Part shown: positions 45,596 through 55,025 of the stretch, one piece after another
Numbering within the stretch: the stretch's first letter is position 1
How the letters are laid out: the number at the start of each line of letters is the position of its first letter
Origin: Forficula auricularia
Lineage: Eukaryota > Arthropoda > Insecta > Dermaptera > Forficulidae
Direction of reading: 5' to 3'
DNA length: 64,000 nt
Assembly: GCA_024734495.1 (NCBI GenBank)
Contig: JALMQS010000070.1
Span: 13,965,295-14,029,294, forward strand
Notes under the pieces: model-generated
Database searches by the model: none
The model's input: the letters and a program-made list of their open reading frames with translations, nothing else
Told to the model about the DNA's origin: nothing
Position numbers and translations under genes: made by a program

Positions 45596-45935
45596 AGAAA
45601 ATCATAAGATGGTGTCATCTATTAAATCCGATGGAATGGAATATTTTTAATTATATGTCATAGGGGTTGTTTTTCACCCCCTCGGGAATCGAACCCGAGT
45701 GCCAGTAACAGTAATCCGGGCCACCTGGCTCACCTGCGGGATACGAACCTCTCTGACATATGCAAACGCGTAAAATATTTTACTCAAAGATTGTTATCTT
45801 AATTTGTAAAATTTCGCGATATAGTGATTCTAAATTTAAACATATAGCCATGCCATATAATTTAAATAAAGGTGGTTGAGTGTTTCGAATTTTGAAGAAA
45901 TTCAAAATTCGAAGGGCAATAGAATGACTTTTCCT
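45596..45935 (-). mobile_element. Half foldback with tRNA-like core (arm family 1)
   Basis: Left arm 45596-45655 (aaaatcataagatggtgtca...). Core on the minus strand at 45665-45765: GTGAGCCAGGTGGCCCGGAT, then B-box GGGTTCGATTCCCG. The opposite arm is not present at this copy. Confidence 0.7.
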
Positions 45936-45941
45936 AATTTA

Positions 45942-46222
45942 ATATGAAAGATATTAATTTGCCGATGGTAATAGATTCAAATTTACTAGAAAATCATAAG
46001 ATGGTGTCATCTATTAAATCCGATGGAATGGAATATTTTTAATTAATTATCCCGCAGGTGGCCCCGGATTGCTGTTACTGGCACTCGGGTTCGATTCCCG
46101 AGGGGGTGAAAACAACCCCCCTGACATATAATTAAAAATATTCCATTCCATCGGATTTAATAGATGACACCATCTTATGATTTTCTAGTAAATTTGAATC
46201 TATTACCATCGGCAAATTAATA
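45942..46222 (+). mobile_element. Foldback with tRNA-like core (arm family 1)
   Basis: Left arm 45942-46045 pairs with right arm 46118-46222 over about 100 bp. The loop (46048-46115) is the tRNA-like core in plus orientation: CCCGCAGGTGGCCCCGGATT...ACTCGGGTTCGATTCCCGAG. Compared with the 45665-45765 copy the core is slightly shortened at its 5' side. Confidence 0.85.
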
Positions 46223-47050
46223 TCTTACATAATAATATAAAAAATGGAGTTAATCTCTATAGCTTGTGAATAGTTTAAATATCAATACTAAGGTTATAAG
46301 TCCTCAGTACCATCCCCGCATAAACCCTGAATTCCAAGGAAAAGTGGTATTAGATATTCAAATCGGTTGCTAAGCGATTTTTTGCATAACTTCCAGGCGT
46401 TATCGTGAATTCTTTCCTTGTATATTTAGTATAGGGTTTTATGACCTTGGAATTTTTCAAGCACTAGTTCTCGAATAATTACCAAATTCAAACTACATGT
46501 AGCTAAGTTAGTTATTAATCGAATAGCCAGCTATTTGTATATTTACAGCCCTATAAATAAATTTATATTAATAAATTAAAAATGAATTAAATAAAAAAAC
46601 AAATCATATATTAAATATGAATAAACGAGGAAAAAGTCTAAAGAAATTTTTATTTTATTTTTAAACCGTAAAAAAGGAGAGAAATCTTAGTCGGGTTTCA
46701 TTCAGACCATTTATGGAAAATGGGGACAAGCAAAAAGAAACAAACAAACAACCAATTCCTTGATTCAAAAATTGTGGATATTTTTCAAATGATTTTATTG
46801 AATAGGATTTTATTATATAATTAAATTTTAGATATTTTATTTTATAACATATTAATTTTTATTATTATTATATTAGTGCTTATTAAAGTTTATACCATTT
46901 AAAAATACTCTTCTGCCTTTTTAATAAACTAGTAAAAAACAAAACAAATTGGAATTAAATCTATCTCAAAATTTTTCGATTTAATAAATGTAATTTTAAT
47001 TGCTACGCTCGGCCGGTGAGCAAATTTTTTTTTCTAATGCTTATCCTCCT
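46223..47050. other. AT-rich, nothing recognised
   Basis: No gene or known repeat. Confidence 0.5.
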
Positions 47051-47052
47051 TA

Positions 47053-47118
47053 ACACTAGAACGCCCGGACTTTCAGATCCCCTAGAACGCCCGGATGCCG
47101 TCAATTTGACGACTTGCA
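47053..47118. mobile_element. piggyBac-like terminus (tentative)
   Basis: TTAA immediately followed by CACTAGAACGCCCGGA, with a second CCTAGAACGCCCGGATG 25 bases on. piggyBac-type elements insert at TTAA and start CMCTAGAA-like. The opposite end was not found. Confidence 0.45.
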
Positions 47119-47491
47119 TTTTTCAACACTCAAACTAAATAAAATCATTCTGTTTCCTTTTATTTAATATTTTTTTTATTTTTTCTAATAATAAATATAA
47201 TTCTATTATCAATTTATATATTAAAAATACATATTAATATATTACATTTTAATAATCATTATGATATAAAATGAAAAATTAACATGCTATATTTATGGAG
47301 TATTATCATTAACAAAACCAGTAGTTCTATATTATATGTTATTATTATTATTTTTTATTATTATATGTATACATCAATGATGTATGTATGATTTCAAATT
47401 ATTGTAAAAATAAAAAAATAAAATAAATTTTGTATTATATAATTCTCTATAAAAGAAAAATTGTAAATAAATGTTTCATTTCAATTTTTAG

Positions 47492-47536
47492 AACTACTGA
47501 GGATGGTCGACCAGTGGTGACCGAAACTGTATAGTT
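47492..47536 (+). ncRNA. Hammerhead-like ribozyme
   Basis: Stem I AACTA/TAGTT (5 bp), CTGAGGA, an extra T, stem II GGTC/GACC, GAAA, then CTGTA with a GUA cleavage triplet. All core positions fit. Stem III is reduced to about one pair, as in minimal PLE hammerheads that may act as dimers. Confidence 0.65.
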
Positions 47537-47801
47537 ATCAATTAAATAATTCTAATAGTTATTAAAATTACTGTTTTATTATATTTGTGACAAAACCAAC
47601 CCTTCAATTTAATGAAAAAATTTAAATCAAGTCACTTAAGTTCTGGAAGAAATTTAATAAAATGTTTTTTATAAAACTCTTCCAAAACTTAAAGTGGCTT
47701 ATTTAGAATTTTAATTTTATAAATTTTAGGGCTTTTTTTAGTCACATAAATTAAACAAATAGAGTCATTTCAGTAAATTAACACTATTTATTTCATAAAT
47801 T

Positions 47802-47846
47802 TACTAGACAGTTTCGGTCACCACTAGTAGACCATCTTCAGTAGTA
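47802..47846 (-). ncRNA. Hammerhead-like ribozyme
   Basis: Minus strand: stem I TACTA/TAGTA (5 bp), CTGAAGA, an extra T, stem II GGTC/GACC, GAAACTGTC with GUC cleavage triplet. Intact core and paired stem I; the best-looking copy of this family. Confidence 0.7.
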
Positions 47847-48331
47847 CAGGAAAAATGAAACATTTTATAAGATTTTTTTCTATTATATAGAATTATACAA
47901 AATAAAAACCATACAATTTCAAATTTTTACATACAATTTCGTTCAAGATTTAGAATTTTTTACTCTCTTATGTTTTAATTTTTTTTTTTTTTGAAATTTA
48001 TTGAAATATCCATCTTAAATTATAAATGAATTATATGTATAGAGTGAAGATTGTAAAATATAGTAATTAGAAAATCTTTATCATCAGTTCAAATAATATT
48101 CTAAAACCAGAGACAAGTGTTTATAAATTATTTATTTTTTGAAATTTATTGAAATATCCATATTAAATAAAAAATGAGTTTTATATCTACAGTGATAAAT
48201 TCTAAATATTGAACTAAATTGTTTGTATAAATATAAAATTATATTGAAAGTTTTTGTGCCGAGGGTATATATTGAAGGAGACAATAAAAGAGTGTGTCTT
48301 TTGCTGGAATTATAAATTGTATTTATAACGA

Positions 48332-48367
48332 GATTATAGTTTCGAGGAGCTTTGTCCTCTTCATCAG
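48332..48367 (-). ncRNA. Hammerhead-like ribozyme
   Basis: Minus strand CTGATGA, stem II GAGGA/TCCTC, GAAA, CTATAATC. Core intact, AUC triplet; the C-A mismatch weakens stem III. Confidence 0.55.
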
Positions 48368-48580
48368 TCTATTACAATTGATTCACAGGAATTAATGTAT
48401 GAATGGAGAGTGAAATTTCCACCTACAGCCAAAAAAATGAAACAAGTATACTTAAGTAATTTAAATTAAAAGTCTTACTATTGTACTTGCCCACAGTAGT
48501 AAATAACAATTCATAATTTACCCATGTGGAAATCTCACTCTCCATTCATACATTAATTCCTGTGAACCAATTGTAATAGA

Positions 48581-48615
48581 CTGATGAAGAGGGAAAAGCC
48601 CTCGAAACTATAGTC
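48581..48615 (+). ncRNA. Hammerhead-like ribozyme
   Basis: CTGATGA, extra A, stem II GAGGG/CCCTC with AAAAG loop, GAAA, stem III AC[TATA]GT, cleavage C at 48615. Upstream ATAGA can pair with downstream TC(GT)TAT as stem I with a bulge. Confidence 0.68.
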
Positions 48616-48873
48616 TCGTTATAAATAAAATTTATGGTATAATTCCAGCAGACAGACCCTTTTATTGTCTCCCTCAAATATATGACTCATACACAACATA
48701 CAGGAACAGCTCTTTTTAAGTCTGGGGGCTTAAAATAGAAAATTTCAATAATTATTAATGTCGGGGATTCAATCTCAGCAATATCAGCTCAGTCAGAAGA
48801 CGACCAGTTTATGTTTAAAAATTTTAAATATTTTGTATGGGTACAGTAATTCCCGAGAATCAATTGTATTAGA

Positions 48874-48908
48874 CTGATGAAGAGCGCAAAGCCCTCGAAA
48901 CTATAGTC
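48874..48908 (+). ncRNA. Hammerhead-like ribozyme
   Basis: Same core as 48581-48615; stem II GAGCGC/GCCCTC has one C-C mismatch. Cleavage triplet GTC at 48906-48908. Confidence 0.65.
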
Positions 48909-49019
48909 TCGTTATAAATAAAATTTATAATTCCAGCAGAAGACACACTCTTTTATTGTCTCCTTCAATATAAAATTATATGGTTTTTATTTTGTATAAT
49001 TGTATATAATAAAAAAAAT

Positions 49020-49175
49020 CTTATAGCATGTGAGCTGACTGCCCGGATAGCATGTTAGTTTTCAGGTTCGACTCCTGTGTGGATGAATCCCTTCTGATTT
49101 CGCAATTAAAGAATATTTCTACTAAAATCCGAGAATTTGTCCTAAAAAATTAAATTCTTTCTATCTTATCATATG
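49020..49175 (+). mobile_element. Half foldback with tRNA-like core (arm family 2)
   Basis: Core GTGAGCTGACTGCCCGGATA...CAGGTTCGACTCCTG (49030-49082) followed by the arm ttcgcaattaaagaatattt...aaaatccgagaatttgtcc (49115-49170), which matches the arms of 63440-63880. Confidence 0.75.
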
Positions 49176-49235
49176 TTTCGTTTTTTCAGTACTGAAGATG
49201 GTTTACCAGTGATGATGGTCTACTAGTCTCGTAAT

Positions 49236-50280
49236 TATTTTCCATTATTCTTAAAAAAATTAAATATTTTTTTATATTTATATTTTTTTGTCTTCTATAA
49301 TATGTTAAAATATTGTCATCAGCTCTGATATGTTGTTTTTTCAAGCGTTTCCTATTTCTCCTCTTATTGACATTTGGGTTCTAACGTTCCAACTAGGATC
49401 GTTGTTGGGGTGTCGGCGCCCTGTCTGTCTGTATGTCTGACGCATACAGCCCCTCCCTTAACATTACAAACAATTTTATTACATTATTAAAATCAGTCAC
49501 GCACAATATCTCTCTATCTCAGTTTTAAATCAAATTAATTTTTTGAGTAATTTTATAAACAAATAATAAAAATTTATATTAAGTTAATTGAAAAAATTTG
49601 ACAAAAATTGATATTCACACTAGTTTTTGATTTAAAGCGTACACAAACTAATTTATATCTCGTAAAATATCATTTTTTCGATGTTCACTCTGAAGAGCTT
49701 TTTTGTAGAGCAAACCGACACGGTTTCGCTCAATTTTTTTAAATAAAATAGTATCAACCATTTTTTAGATATTTCGAAAAAACGAAGCAAAAAAAACATT
49801 TTTTCAACTTCAAAAAATTCAATCTCAAAATATTTTGTAATCACCAAAATATACTACAGTCGAACCCGCTTATAACGAGACACAATCATGTTCAAAAACC
49901 TGTCGCGGCATCGAGTCATTTAATGGAAGCTTACCTGGTATAATGGGAGCCCCTGCTATATAGGCAACTGAATTGCCAGATCAGTTAAGGGTGTGCCTAC
50001 CCTGCACAAAAAAGGAGCCAGCCATTCCTATTTTTACTTTATTTTAAACAAATACATATATAATATAATTTATTTGTTATAGACTAAATCATCATCAATC
50101 TTTTTAATTAGACATATTTTATCTCTTATTTCTCATAAGTTCAAATAGCCAACTTGATGTTTTTGTTTTATTGTAATGGCAAGCTGTTCACATAACAAGA
50201 CACAACACAAATTCGTATGTTGTGTGACCAGCTTGCTATTACAGCAAAACAACAGCATCCAATCGGGTTCAGACAAAAAA
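49236..50280. other. Family R-A scrap, otherwise nothing recognised
   Basis: 49600-49850 is a minus-strand R-A fragment (atttttcgatgttcactctg ... cgaaaaaacgaagcaaaaaa). A short inverted pair (aagctgttcacataacaag / gtgtgaccagcttgctatta) lies at 50170-50240. Confidence 0.5.
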
Positions 50281-50400
50281 TGTATAATTAAAAAAGACTG
50301 ATGAAAGGTCAAGTTTTCGAAACTCTAGTCTCTAACAAATTGATTATATATCTATATTTACATACGTTTATGTACATCAAGCAGAGAACTAGCTCATTAA
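50281..50400 (+). mobile_element. Family B ribozyme fragment
   Basis: CTGATGAAAGG...TTTTCGAAACTCTAGTC then catcaagcagagaac. Stem II no longer pairs well; decayed. Confidence 0.5.
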
Positions 50401-50404
50401 TTAA

Positions 50405-51296
50405 TCTTTATCTTTCTTATTATTATTAAACGAGCAATTTTTGTACAATATATATCCAATCGGGTTCTCGAAACGGCTCTAACGATTTCGCTAAAAATTG
50501 GTGTACTTATCAAGTCTCATGAGTTATTAGTCGTGTATAAATTTTAATCCGATTGAAATAAAGGAAGGGGGTGTAAATTAGTCATGTCGCAAAATAAATA
50601 TTTTAATCGTTCATATCTCGTCTTCGGTAAGTCGCAGAGCCTTGAAATTTGAAACTTAAGCTATCTAGAGGCTACAAGAAGTACCACAAGATTTTGGCTA
50701 AAATAGAAGTACCGGAAGTTGATGTTTACGTACGTAAGAATGTACCCCCCTGCGTTTCGCAACCATAAATCTCAGAGCTACGAAATTCGAAACTTAAGCT
50801 CGATATAGGCTAGAAGGAGTACAGCAAGCTTTTTGTTGAAATCGAAACACCGGAAGTTGACATTTACATGAAAGATTTTTTGTTTTTTTTGATTTTCTCA
50901 AAAACGGCACTAACGATTTTTTTAAATTGGTGATACTTATCAAGTCTCATGAGTTATTAATCGTGTATTTATTTTAATCCGATTGAAACAGACGAAAGGG
51001 GTGTAAATTAGGAGGGTCGTGATGATTTCAAATAAGTGAGAATGTTGAAAGAGCTTGTGGTGACCACACCAGTTGATTTTTTCTCAAACTAGCTCTTCAT
51101 ATTGAGAATTCCGTGCGAAATTTCAACTCAAACCGTTCCAGGAATATATAAATTACGTTTATATACATAAGTAGAGAACTCGATCATAAATGGTGGATTC
51201 GATTTATCGAATAACTCTATACCTCAAAATGAAATCTTACTCGATTAAATGATTTGTACACTAGATGAGGATCGATTCGTAGTTTACAGAATTAAT
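50405..51296 (+). mobile_element. Helitron-like fragment
   Basis: Starts with the family 5' end (attattaaacgagcaatttt) and has two cggctctaacgatttcgcta / cggcactaacgattttttta blocks (50475, 50905), each followed by tacttatcaagtctcatgag. No 3' hairpin end found, so its end is uncertain. Confidence 0.45.
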
Positions 51297-52123
51297 AAGT
51301 ACCTGGAGGCACCGAGCGATGCTCGGTAACTTCTTCCTTCAGTTAAAACCTTTATTTTAATATTATTTTTAATTTAAAATTCTGATAAAAAGGCCAATTT
51401 TTATTTGAGAGCCTTTTTCAAATTAAAAAATACAAATATATATAGTATTCGCCCACTGTACCCCCCCCCACCCCCACCCCGCTTGACCCCACCCCCGAAA
51501 CCTCGCCCAGCCCCCGATTCCCCCACCACTGCAGCCCACCTCCTGCACCTGTTTTGATTCAACCATATCATTCATTTTTATTCATCCAATTGTTAATAAA
51601 TAAACCTATCAAAATGTGTTGTTTTGTCAGAAAATTGAGACCTGCTTATGCGAAATATATTTTTAAATAAATTCTTGATTATTTTTTATTCTATTAAATA
51701 AATAAAGTTCTTTATAAAAACAATTATAAAATGTTTATTAATATTTCTAACGTTTAGGGAGAACAAAAATATGTTAAAATCCACAATCACAATACTTCTT
51801 CAAGGCCTTTGAGAAAAACGAATTAATGCGACCCATTGTCTACCTGGGCACAAAAGGTAAAGAGTAACCTTTTTTAAAACCCTAAGAATGGGATTTGTCT
51901 ACCTGAGAATAATTAATTTGATTACGAAAAAACCCATCAAAAACAATTTTGTCGAAGATGAGACCGTGACAGATCGAATTGTCACTCCAAAAACCCCCTA
52001 ACCCGTGAATTTCATCAAAATCGGTAGAGTCGTTTTCAAAATATAACCAAGATACTAATATATAAACAAACAAATATATATACAAATAAATATACAATTT
52101 TTGCTCGTTTAATAAGAGTAGAT
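51297..52123 (-). mobile_element. Helitron-like non-autonomous element, copy 2
   Basis: Near-identical to 42898-43723 end to end, including the C-rich tract and the gctcggt hairpin end. Differences are small indels and substitutions. It ends about 470 bp upstream of the beta-tubulin start codon. Confidence 0.65.
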
Positions 52124-52279
52124 ATATGGGCCAATTTATATGTAAAGTCGTATAATAGTTTTCTGTATTTAATCTCTTGAATTAAAGATGATTTTTAAAG
52201 AAGCCTTTTAATAATTCCTTATATAGAAAAAGTACAAGGAAATTTTTTTCCCATCTTGTCTTTTTATTTGAAAATGCAA

Positions 52280-52440
52280 AAGGAAACGGTGGTTGTGGCG
52301 TAGGCGCAACGGCCCCTTGGTCCCCCCAGCACCCCTCTTGCCACCTTGCCCTCCCCTCCCGCCCCTTAAAACCCCCACCAACATCCAGAGGGCGAGACAA
52401 ACTCTTTATAAAGGCTGCGAACGAGCTTATTTCCGAAGCA
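52280..52440 (+). promoter_or_regulatory. Probable beta-tubulin core promoter
   Basis: A C-rich block (52310-52385, with CCCCTCCCGCCCC near 52350, GC-box style) followed by TATAAAG at 52407-52413. A start site about 25-35 bases on would leave a 5' UTR of roughly 150 bases. Inferred from position and motifs only. Confidence 0.45.
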
Positions 52441-52594
52441 TTTGCTTAGCCACGTTCTATTTAATACGTTCTTTTTACACAAAACGACTAATTGATTTTT
52501 AACTAGGGTTCATTTTACCATTGAATCCGAATATCTAGAGAGCTATATATTTATATTTTTTTGTGGGTAATTAAAATATTTTCATAAAGACATA

Positions 52595-52651
52595 ATGAGG
52601 GAGATCGTGCACATCCAAGCCGGCCAATGCGGTAACCAAATTGGAGCTAAA
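52595..52651 (+). CDS. Beta-tubulin, first coding exon only
   Basis: The 19 codons MREIVHIQAGQCGNQIGAK are the beta-tubulin N-terminus, including the MREI autoregulation tetrapeptide and the first nucleotide-contacting loop (GQCGNQIG). The exon ends in phase 0 at AAA followed by the donor gtaagt (52652). Codons are GC-rich at third positions compared with the surroundings, as expected for a highly expressed gene. Beta-tubulin is about 445 residues; the remaining roughly 426 codons are not in the window, so intron 1 is longer than 11.3 kb unless this exon is an orphaned or retro-duplicated piece. The intact donor and TATA region upstream argue for a real first exon. Which isotype cannot be told from these residues. 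Confidence 0.93.
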
Positions 52652-52784
52652 GTAAGTATCTCTTTACTATATTTTTATTATAATTCAAAATTGTATTTTT
52701 AATATTTCAAAATTGTGAGATTTTAATAATTTTTTTTAACACTATTTTATTCATAATTAATAGAGATTGTGGTGATGGTGCAAG

Positions 52785-53090
52785 GTGAAACATCTTTAAA
52801 GATAAAAGTAAATAAATATATGAAATATTCATTTACAATGAGTTAAGATTTCTAGGTCACTTGTTTCACATTAAAATTAAAAAAATAAAAGATAAATTTT
52901 TTCAATATATATATTTCGTTCGGGCTGTAAACCCATCTTCAGTAAAGTACAGAATTTTAACTTCAGTTGAAAAAATTTACCTCTTATTTTTTTAATTTTA
53001 ATGTGAAACAAGTGACCTAGAAATCTTAACTCATAGTAAATGAATATTTCATATAATATTTATTTACTTTTATCTTTACTATTTTATTCG
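52785..53090. mobile_element. Foldback element in tubulin intron 1
   Basis: Arms: 52800-52890 and 52995-53085 (aagataaaagtaaataaata / tatttatttacttttatctt; ctaggtcacttgtttcacat / atgtgaaacaagtgacctag). The centre has the reversed motif ttcgttcgggctgtaaaccc-atcttcag, a decayed PLE-type hammerhead with three extra bases. Confidence 0.75.
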
Positions 53091-53265
53091 ATTCGTGTTA
53101 ATAATTTAAATTGTTAAATTAAATAGTTTAAAAATATTAATAAAAATACTATATTAAAATTTAATGAAAAATACTCTTAATAGTAATAAAAAAAAATTAT
53201 GTTTTATTGGTAAAAAATATAAATATTATAACTTCTAAAGTCTCGGTCATTATCTGAACATATAG

Positions 53266-53412
53266 CCAAAACCGAGGGGTGAACCGCGACCTAATATCAT
53301 GTACACCTACTTCCATTTCCAAGTAGATGACAATAGATTATCTAATGAAGTCCACAATAATTCCAAAGACAGTGTACACCTAATTCCAATCGCGGTTCAC
53401 CCCTCAGGCCGA
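53266..53412. repeat. Palindromic MITE-like repeat
   Basis: CGAGGGGTGAACCGCG (53273-53288) and its complement CGCGGTTCACCCCT (53391-53404), with gtgtacacctaattcca-type inner repeats. A related end (aggtcgcggttcacctctcg) stands alone at 55089-55108. Confidence 0.6.
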
Positions 53413-53608
53413 TTCTTTACCTTTTACGCAATATCTTCCAGAAGAGAGTATTTTTCTTTAATTTTTGGTAATAGTCAATTGCATTTTTAATTAGTTACTA
53501 CAAAAAATAAGTCCATAAAATATATTTAAAAAAAATAAATGAAAATTGTCCATACTCTTGGTTGTGAATAATTTTACAATTCTATTTTCTAATTTATTGA
53601 TTAATTAT

Positions 53609-53894
53609 TTAAATTAATAAAGTAAAGGGAGTGTAGTTTCACAAATGAATGAAATTGAACTCAAAGAGGTTTTATACAGACTCAATATATTTCGGATTAT
53701 TAGTCCATCATCAGGAGTTTACTGATTAAAAGTTTTTAATCTGTAAACTGTGGACCTAATAATCCGAAATATATTGAGTCTGTATAAACCTCTTTGAGTT
53801 CTATTTCATTCATTATTGAAACTACACTCCCTTTACTTTATTAATTAATATCATGTTTCACCTAAAACCCACACCACTTTCCCTAAGTAAAAAA
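53609..53894. mobile_element. Foldback element, second copy of 10721-10998 family
   Basis: Flanked by gattaattat (53599-53608, 53895-53904). Same arms and same centre as 10721-10998. The left half retains the reversed ttcggattattagtccatcatcag, while the right half has lost part of its core. Confidence 0.8.
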
Positions 53895-54029
53895 GATTAA
53901 TTATAATTTATTTTTTTATCAATTTAAATAATAAATTTGAACGGAATAATTTTTTGGCAAATACGGGTTTTATCATTTACGCCATGCACATTGATTTTTA
54001 GGGCGTGGTAATTTATTTATTTAAAACGA

Positions 54030-54335
54030 CTGTTATTCAAATTTCAACGTTAATGGAAAAATTCAAATTTAAAAATTGGGACGGGTGGTTGCCTTTTTTT
54101 TTGTTGTTACCCTCAATGACCGTTAAAGGAATTAGTAGTGGGGGAAAAATCGCGCCAAATGACGAGGTCAGAAAAACGTCTGGCGGGTTAAGGGGGGAGT
54201 GGAGTGGTCTCGTCGAATTGAAGGGGCGTGGATCGAGAGTGGGGGTAAAGTGCCGCAGCAGCTTCTACTTCCCCCTCAAAATCCTCACGACCTTTTCAAG
54301 CAGTTGCACATTCAGCCGTTTTCTTATAAGAAAGG
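54030..54335. other. GC-richer island in tubulin intron 1
   Basis: Clear change of composition (gggttaaggggggagtggag, ggggcgtggatcgagagtgg, tgccgcagcagcttct). A 139-codon frame crosses it but shows no domain. Candidate intronic regulatory element or unrecognised exon. Confidence 0.35.
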
Positions 54336-54429
54336 AAATAATTTGCCAAATTCCTTTTGAATTCAATTATTTGCAAATTGGAGGCATTAGTTATATTAAT
54401 TCTAAAACAATATATTTCACATGACATAA

Positions 54430-54535
54430 TTTTTAATTGAAAAGATTTTGTTTCGAGAGTAGCAGAGTTGTTGATTAATAAAGAGAAACCAATGGGATTG
54501 TCTTCTGCTTGATGCAAATAAATATATACATTAGG
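54430..54535. mobile_element. Family B foldback arm fragment
   Basis: gagagtagcagagttgttga ... gtcttctgcttgatgcaaat matches the left arm of 22445-22855. Confidence 0.6.
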
Positions 54536-54649
54536 GTTCTCCTTATTTTGAATATTTACTTACGCTGACAAGGGCATATGGTTCGAAATAAATAAAAAAA
54601 ATCCCCCAAGTTTCAAGTCTATCTCAATTTTAACCTAGTGCTAAACAGC

Positions 54650-55025
54650 GATTAAGTTTCCCATCTAAATAACATGGGGTTTTTGGCATTTAACGATCAA
54701 TTTTTTATTCTGGCCAAAGTAATGTTAAAAAATTAAAACTATGTAGACTTTATCCTTATAATAGTAGCTATCCTTCAGAATTTTTAAAGATTTTTAGCTA
54801 TTATAATTTTGGAGTTACAGGTAGATAAAATACTGCTATATCTTAGTATTAGTAAGTTAGACTTCAAAATTATAATATAAAAATATGCACAAATTCTGAG
54901 GATATACTATTATAAGGATAAATTCTATAGAGTTTCAAATTTTTTAAACCATTACTTTGGCTGGAATAAAAAATTGATCGTTCAATGCCAATTGCGATTA
55001 AGTTTTCCATCTAGGTAAATACTTA
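54650..55025. mobile_element. Foldback element bracketed by direct repeats
   Basis: Inverted arms 54690-54785 and 54895-54985 (aacgatcaattttttattct / gaataaaaaattgatcgtt). gcgattaagtttcccatcta occurs before (54649) and gcgattaagttttccatcta after (54985). Confidence 0.65.

Larger units (their letters stand above)
47410..47960. mobile_element. Foldback element with converging ribozyme pair
   Basis: Ends atagaattatac / gtattatataattct-type inverted sequence, both halves containing a hammerhead core (plus strand 47492-47536, minus strand 47802-47846) pointing towards each other. Fragment of the same family at 49180-49235. Confidence 0.75.
48245..48966. mobile_element. Composite ribozyme foldback with 15-bp duplication
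   Basis: 722 bp between perfect aatataaaattatat copies (48230-48244, 48967-48981). Family A arms at both ends. Contains three hammerhead cores: minus 48332-48367, plus 48581-48615, plus 48874-48908. A tRNA-like scrap (minus, 48745-48825) lies between the two plus-strand cores. Confidence 0.88.

Noticed and set aside
45665..46115. Functional tRNA genes
   Set aside because: B-box is good, but there is no 7-bp acceptor stem or clear anticodon arm, and copies sit in palindromes.
52182..52502. Proline/glycine-rich frames on both strands
   Set aside because: Explained by the C-rich promoter block upstream of beta-tubulin.
54005..54424. 139-codon open frame in tubulin intron 1
   Set aside because: No domain, low-complexity composition effects from the GC-richer island, no splice context; kept only as a compositional island.
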